Part shown: in pieces, positions 61,540-64,000 of the stretch
Layout: every line of letters begins with the position of its first letter
Numbering within the stretch: position 1 is the first letter of the stretch
Assembly (NCBI GenBank): GCA_034932485.1
Contig: JAYFOQ010000007.1
Location: forward strand, 1-64,000
Length of the DNA stretch: 64,000 bases
Origin: Gordonibacter sp034932485
GTDB lineage: Bacteria; Actinomycetota; Coriobacteriia; Coriobacteriales; Eggerthellaceae
Direction of reading: 5' to 3'
Notes under the pieces: model-generated
What the model was told of the DNA's origin: nothing
Database searches by the model: none
What the model saw: only the letters and a program-made list of their open reading frames with translations
Translations under genes and position numbers: made by a program

Positions 61540-62563
61540 AGGACGCAAGGTTGTATTGATTGTTGCAACTGTCTTTTTGGTTGCTGGTGTTAGTATCGCC
61601 ATGAGCGCCTATGCCATGGCGGGCTTTAATCCGACAAACCTCTCCACCATAACCAACTGGGAGCAGAACACCAAAACCTTTGCCCCCGAAGCCGACGCAC
61701 CCCACACCTCTCTCTTAGTGGACAGTGGCGGATATGGCGTACGCCTCGAGCCGAGTGAGGGCGACTCCTTTCAAGTAATTTCCTGGTCGAATTCTGAGCT
61801 AGGTATCGAAATAGACGACAAGAACGGTGCACTTGCTATCCGCAACTATCGCAAACAGGCGTTCTCCTTCATGCAGATAAACATGGATTTCCAAGACCGT
61901 GCAACCGTCGTGAAGATACCCACAAGCTACACCGGCTCAATCACCATCGAATCCGGTAGCGGCAACGTAGACGCATCCAACCTTAGCAATCTCGCATCTC
62001 TCAATGTCAATATGTCAAGCGGGCACGTAACATTGACCAAAGTAACCGCCGCTGAGATATCTCTGAGCGTGGCAAGTGGAAATTTAAACGTCTCCGATCT
62101 CCAGGCAAACAACGTGAATGTTTTCGCATCAAGCGGCAATATCAGCCTCACAACCGTCGCGGCAATGCAATCCATCAAACTAGAAACCAACAGCGGAAAT
62201 CATCAGCTAAGCGATCTTAATGCACCCACAATAAGCGTTCGAGCTAGCAGCGGGCACATCGACGCAGAAAGAATCGACGCATCCGATGTTAGCTTCAACA
62301 TTAGCAGCGGTAACATCGACGCATTGCTTACGGGATTGGCATCAGATTACGCCATTGAATCCTCGATTATCTCAGGACACCTAAATGTACCTACAGGGTC
62401 CTCCAGCGGAACCCGCCACCTAATCATCCAAATAGGGAGTGGATACGCAAATGTCGATTTCAGTGGTCTTTCAGACACATCCGTTCAGAGTATCGGTAGC
62501 CTTTCCAATAGGTCAACGGAACCTGATGTACCCGCAGCACCAGCGATACCGGCAGCATCGTAG
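61532..62563 (+). CDS. DUF4097 family beta-helix surface protein
   Basis: The 343-residue protein has an N-terminal membrane/signal helix (about 7-30) and a repetitive DUF4097 domain (about 65-320). It has many SG(N/H)(I/V/L) turns spaced about 18-20 residues apart, as expected for a right-handed beta-helix. A Pro/Ala tail ends it. It overlaps the DUF1700 gene by 8 bases. PadR, DUF1700 and DUF4097 together form a common operon type in Gram-positives, probably for envelope sensing; the exact job is unknown. Confidence 0.85.
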   Translation: MFKGRKVVLIVATVFLVAGVSIAMSAYAMAGFNPTNLSTITNWEQNTKTFAPEADAPHTSLLVDSGGYGVRLEPSEGDSFQVISWSNSELGIEIDDKNGALAIRNYRKQAFSFMQINMDFQDRATVVKIPTSYTGSITIESGSGNVDASNLSNLASLNVNMSSGHVTLTKVTAAEISLSVASGNLNVSDLQANNVNVFASSGNISLTTVAAMQSIKLETNSGNHQLSDLNAPTISVRASSGHIDAERIDASDVSFNISSGNIDALLTGLASDYAIESSIISGHLNVPTGSSSGTRHLIIQIGSGYANVDFSGLSDTSVQSIGSLSNRSTEPDVPAAPAIPAAS

Positions 62564-62586
62564 CGGCAAGAGTTTTCTTTCCCAGT

Positions 62587-62614
62587 GGGGCTACGTCAAA
62601 CGCGATGTAGCCCC
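62587..62614 (+). terminator. Terminator of the PadR-DUF1700-DUF4097 operon
   Basis: GGGGCTAC pairs with GTAGCCCC and extends to 11 bp with one G-U pair; it is followed by GCCCCTTTTAGG. Confidence 0.75.
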
Positions 62615-62773
62615 GCCCCTTTTAGGAAACCAGCTAAAAGCAAACTATAATTGCCATTCAAATGAACCCAAATATGAGTCCAGACTAAAACCCGTCATAG
62701 TCCACCGTCTCAATCTAACGAAAGAAGACGCCCAGCTTACGTAGTACAAGCACCCACTACGACGGAGCACCCG

Positions 62774-63505
62774 CTACAGCTTCCCACTCTCAAAGGCCGC
62801 GCGATCGGCTACCTTGTATCCAACTCGCCACACCGTAACAAGGTAGCGAGGCTTCGAAGGATCATCCTCAATCTTCTCGCGAATCTTGCGCACGAATACG
62901 GTAACGCTGTTGGGGTCTGCCGCGTCCACCCCACCCCACACGTGAGTTAAAATCTGATCCCTCGTGAAAACATTGCCGGGGTCGGAAGCCAGCAGTTCAA
63001 GCAACTCAAATTCTCGAGACGAAAGAGAAATTGGTTTTCCTCGCAAGTACACTTCATAGCGCCCGAAGTTCAGTTCAAGATCGCCCACTTTGTACGATTT
63101 GCGTTCCCGAGAGCGTGTGCCTAAAGGAGCGTCGGCGTCACGGCTTTTCCTCCTTAGATGCGCCCGTATGCGCAAGAGCAGCTCTTCGGGCTGAAAGGGT
63201 TTCACCAGATAATCGTCTGCTCCTGCCTTGAAACCGATGCTTTTGTCGACAATGTCCCCTTTGGCAGACAAAAACATAATGGGTACTTTTCGTCCCTCGC
63301 TCCGAATAATATCGCATATTTCAAACCCATTTATATCGGGCAACATCACGTCAAGAATCAAGAAATCAGGGCGTTCGACGCGTAGCATATCAAGACCATC
63401 AGACCCATTCGAAGCGCCGCAAAACTCGTATCCGTCACCTTGCACAATCTGTCCGACTAGCGTTTGCATGCTCTCGTCATCATCAACCAGCATTACCTTA
63501 GGCAT
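62774..63505 (-). CDS. OmpR-family response regulator
   Basis: The 243-residue protein has a receiver domain (1-120, with acidic Asp8-Asp10, phospho-acceptor Asp52 in LDVMLPD, and Lys102 in VKPF) and a C-terminal winged helix (about 135-232, ending in RYLVTVWRVGYKV). The link is rather long and basic. The gene overlaps the histidine kinase stop by 8 bases, so the two are a pair. No target is evident in the window. Confidence 0.95.
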   Translation of the reverse strand: MPKVMLVDDDESMQTLVGQIVQGDGYEFCGASNGSDGLDMLRVERPDFLILDVMLPDINGFEICDIIRSEGRKVPIMFLSAKGDIVDKSIGFKAGADDYLVKPFQPEELLLRIRAHLRRKSRDADAPLGTRSRERKSYKVGDLELNFGRYEVYLRGKPISLSSREFELLELLASDPGNVFTRDQILTHVWGGVDAADPNSVTVFVRKIREKIEDDPSKPRYLVTVWRVGYKVADRAAFESGKL

Positions 63506-64000
63506 CGTCTGCTCCTGTCTCGTCGCGTACGGGAAGGATTACAAAAAACGTACTGCCTTCCCCAACGACGCTCTCTACCCCGACGGTACCGCCATGCATT
63601 GCAGCCAAGTCTTTAACCAGCGAAAGACCTAAACCGCTCCCTCCATAGCGACGGACGGTCGACATATTCTCCTGCGTGAAGCGCTCGAAGATAATGTCTT
63701 GCTTGTCGTCCGGTATGCCAATACCGGTATCGATCACCCTGAGCGTCACTGTCTTCGCTAGAGAGTCAAAGGATACCGAAACATGGACACTTCCCCCCGG
63801 TTCAGTAAATTTTATTGCATTGCTTACTAGGTTCACCAAAATGCGACGTAATTTTTCCCAGTCGCCTTCAAATAAGGGCACCTCGACATCGACCCGCGTC
63901 GATAGAAGTATGTCTTTTTTCGCAGCCAAAGATGCGCTCGATGCCTCAACCATACCCACCATATCGCTGAGATCAACCAACTCTAAATTCAACCGCTCCG
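63498..64000 (-). CDS. Sensor histidine kinase, C-terminal part (cut by window edge)
   Basis: Only the last 166 or so residues are in view. They hold the HATPase domain: N-box NLVSNAIKFTEPGG, G1 DTGIGIP, F-box IFERFTQ and G2 GGSGLGLSL. The frame stays open to the right edge, so the sensor and HisKA domains lie outside. The FTQE and GSGLGLSLVK features are those of hybrid-type HPK1 kinases. It pairs with the response regulator at 62774. Confidence 0.93.
   Translation of the reverse strand, partial: ERLNLELVDLSDMVGMVEASSASLAAKKDILLSTRVDVEVPLFEGDWEKLRRILVNLVSNAIKFTEPGGSVHVSVSFDSLAKTVTLRVIDTGIGIPDDKQDIIFERFTQENMSTVRRYGGSGLGLSLVKDLAAMHGGTVGVESVVGEGSTFFVILPVRDETGADDA

Overview
The window reads as chromosomal DNA of an anaerobic actinobacterium of the Coriobacteriia, most likely Eggerthellales. 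This is inferred from a LuxR regulator with a multi-pass membrane sensor next to a secreted heme/molybdopterin reductase pair, a superoxide reductase, many small Fe-S and Cys-rich proteins, a GatCAB operon and tightly packed operons at roughly 50% GC. A low-GC genus such as Cryptobacterium would fit, but no 16S rRNA gene is visible, so genus is not claimed. Most genes lie on the minus strand. No CRISPR array, IS element, prophage or tRNA gene was recognised.

Layout. At 1-548, tandem strong promoters point off the left edge, as in front of an rRNA operon. From 549 to 3009 lie superoxide reductase, lgt, a Zn-ribbon protein, a Cys-rich protein and a NifU-like scaffold, with a long RNA hairpin in front of lgt. 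From 3136 to 8354 are an LCP-family protein, murA, tsf, rpsB and a ferredoxin. From 8591 to 15171 are a Crp/Fnr regulator, a large FAD/Fe-S oxidoreductase and a three-gene ABC-2 exporter. From 15500 to 18412 are engB, a repeat-bearing gap, an NlpC/P60 hydrolase and RNase H. At 18482-23268 a membrane LuxR regulator diverges from a triheme cytochrome-molybdopterin fusion and a second molybdopterin-domain protein. From 23373 to 31470 are metG, sppA, rho (with a long disordered N-terminus), fsa and a GGDEF-EAL-PAS protein. At 31573-39108 is a compact his operon with a HisZ-HisG fusion. From 39592 to 49602 are a large surface protein, a DUF2797 protein, a Na+/amino-acid symporter and gatCAB.

The most notable region is 49862-60214, a nine-gene operon whose genes mostly overlap or nearly touch. 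RmlA and RmlB make dTDP-4-keto-6-deoxyglucose and a WecE/ArnB-like transaminase can convert it to an amino sugar. A PLP decarboxylase and an ATP-grasp ligase could make and attach an amino-acid-derived group. An ArnC/GtrB-like transferase would load the sugar on undecaprenyl phosphate, two SMR-type subunits would flip it, and a YfhO-family membrane enzyme would transfer it to a surface polymer. The combination looks like a three-component cell-envelope glycosylation system with its own modified amino sugar. I do not recognise this exact set as a described system.

Just upstream of that operon is a perfect 16-bp parS site, suggesting the region is origin-proximal. A PadR-DUF1700-DUF4097 envelope-stress type operon and the start of a two-component system (response regulator plus truncated kinase) close the window.
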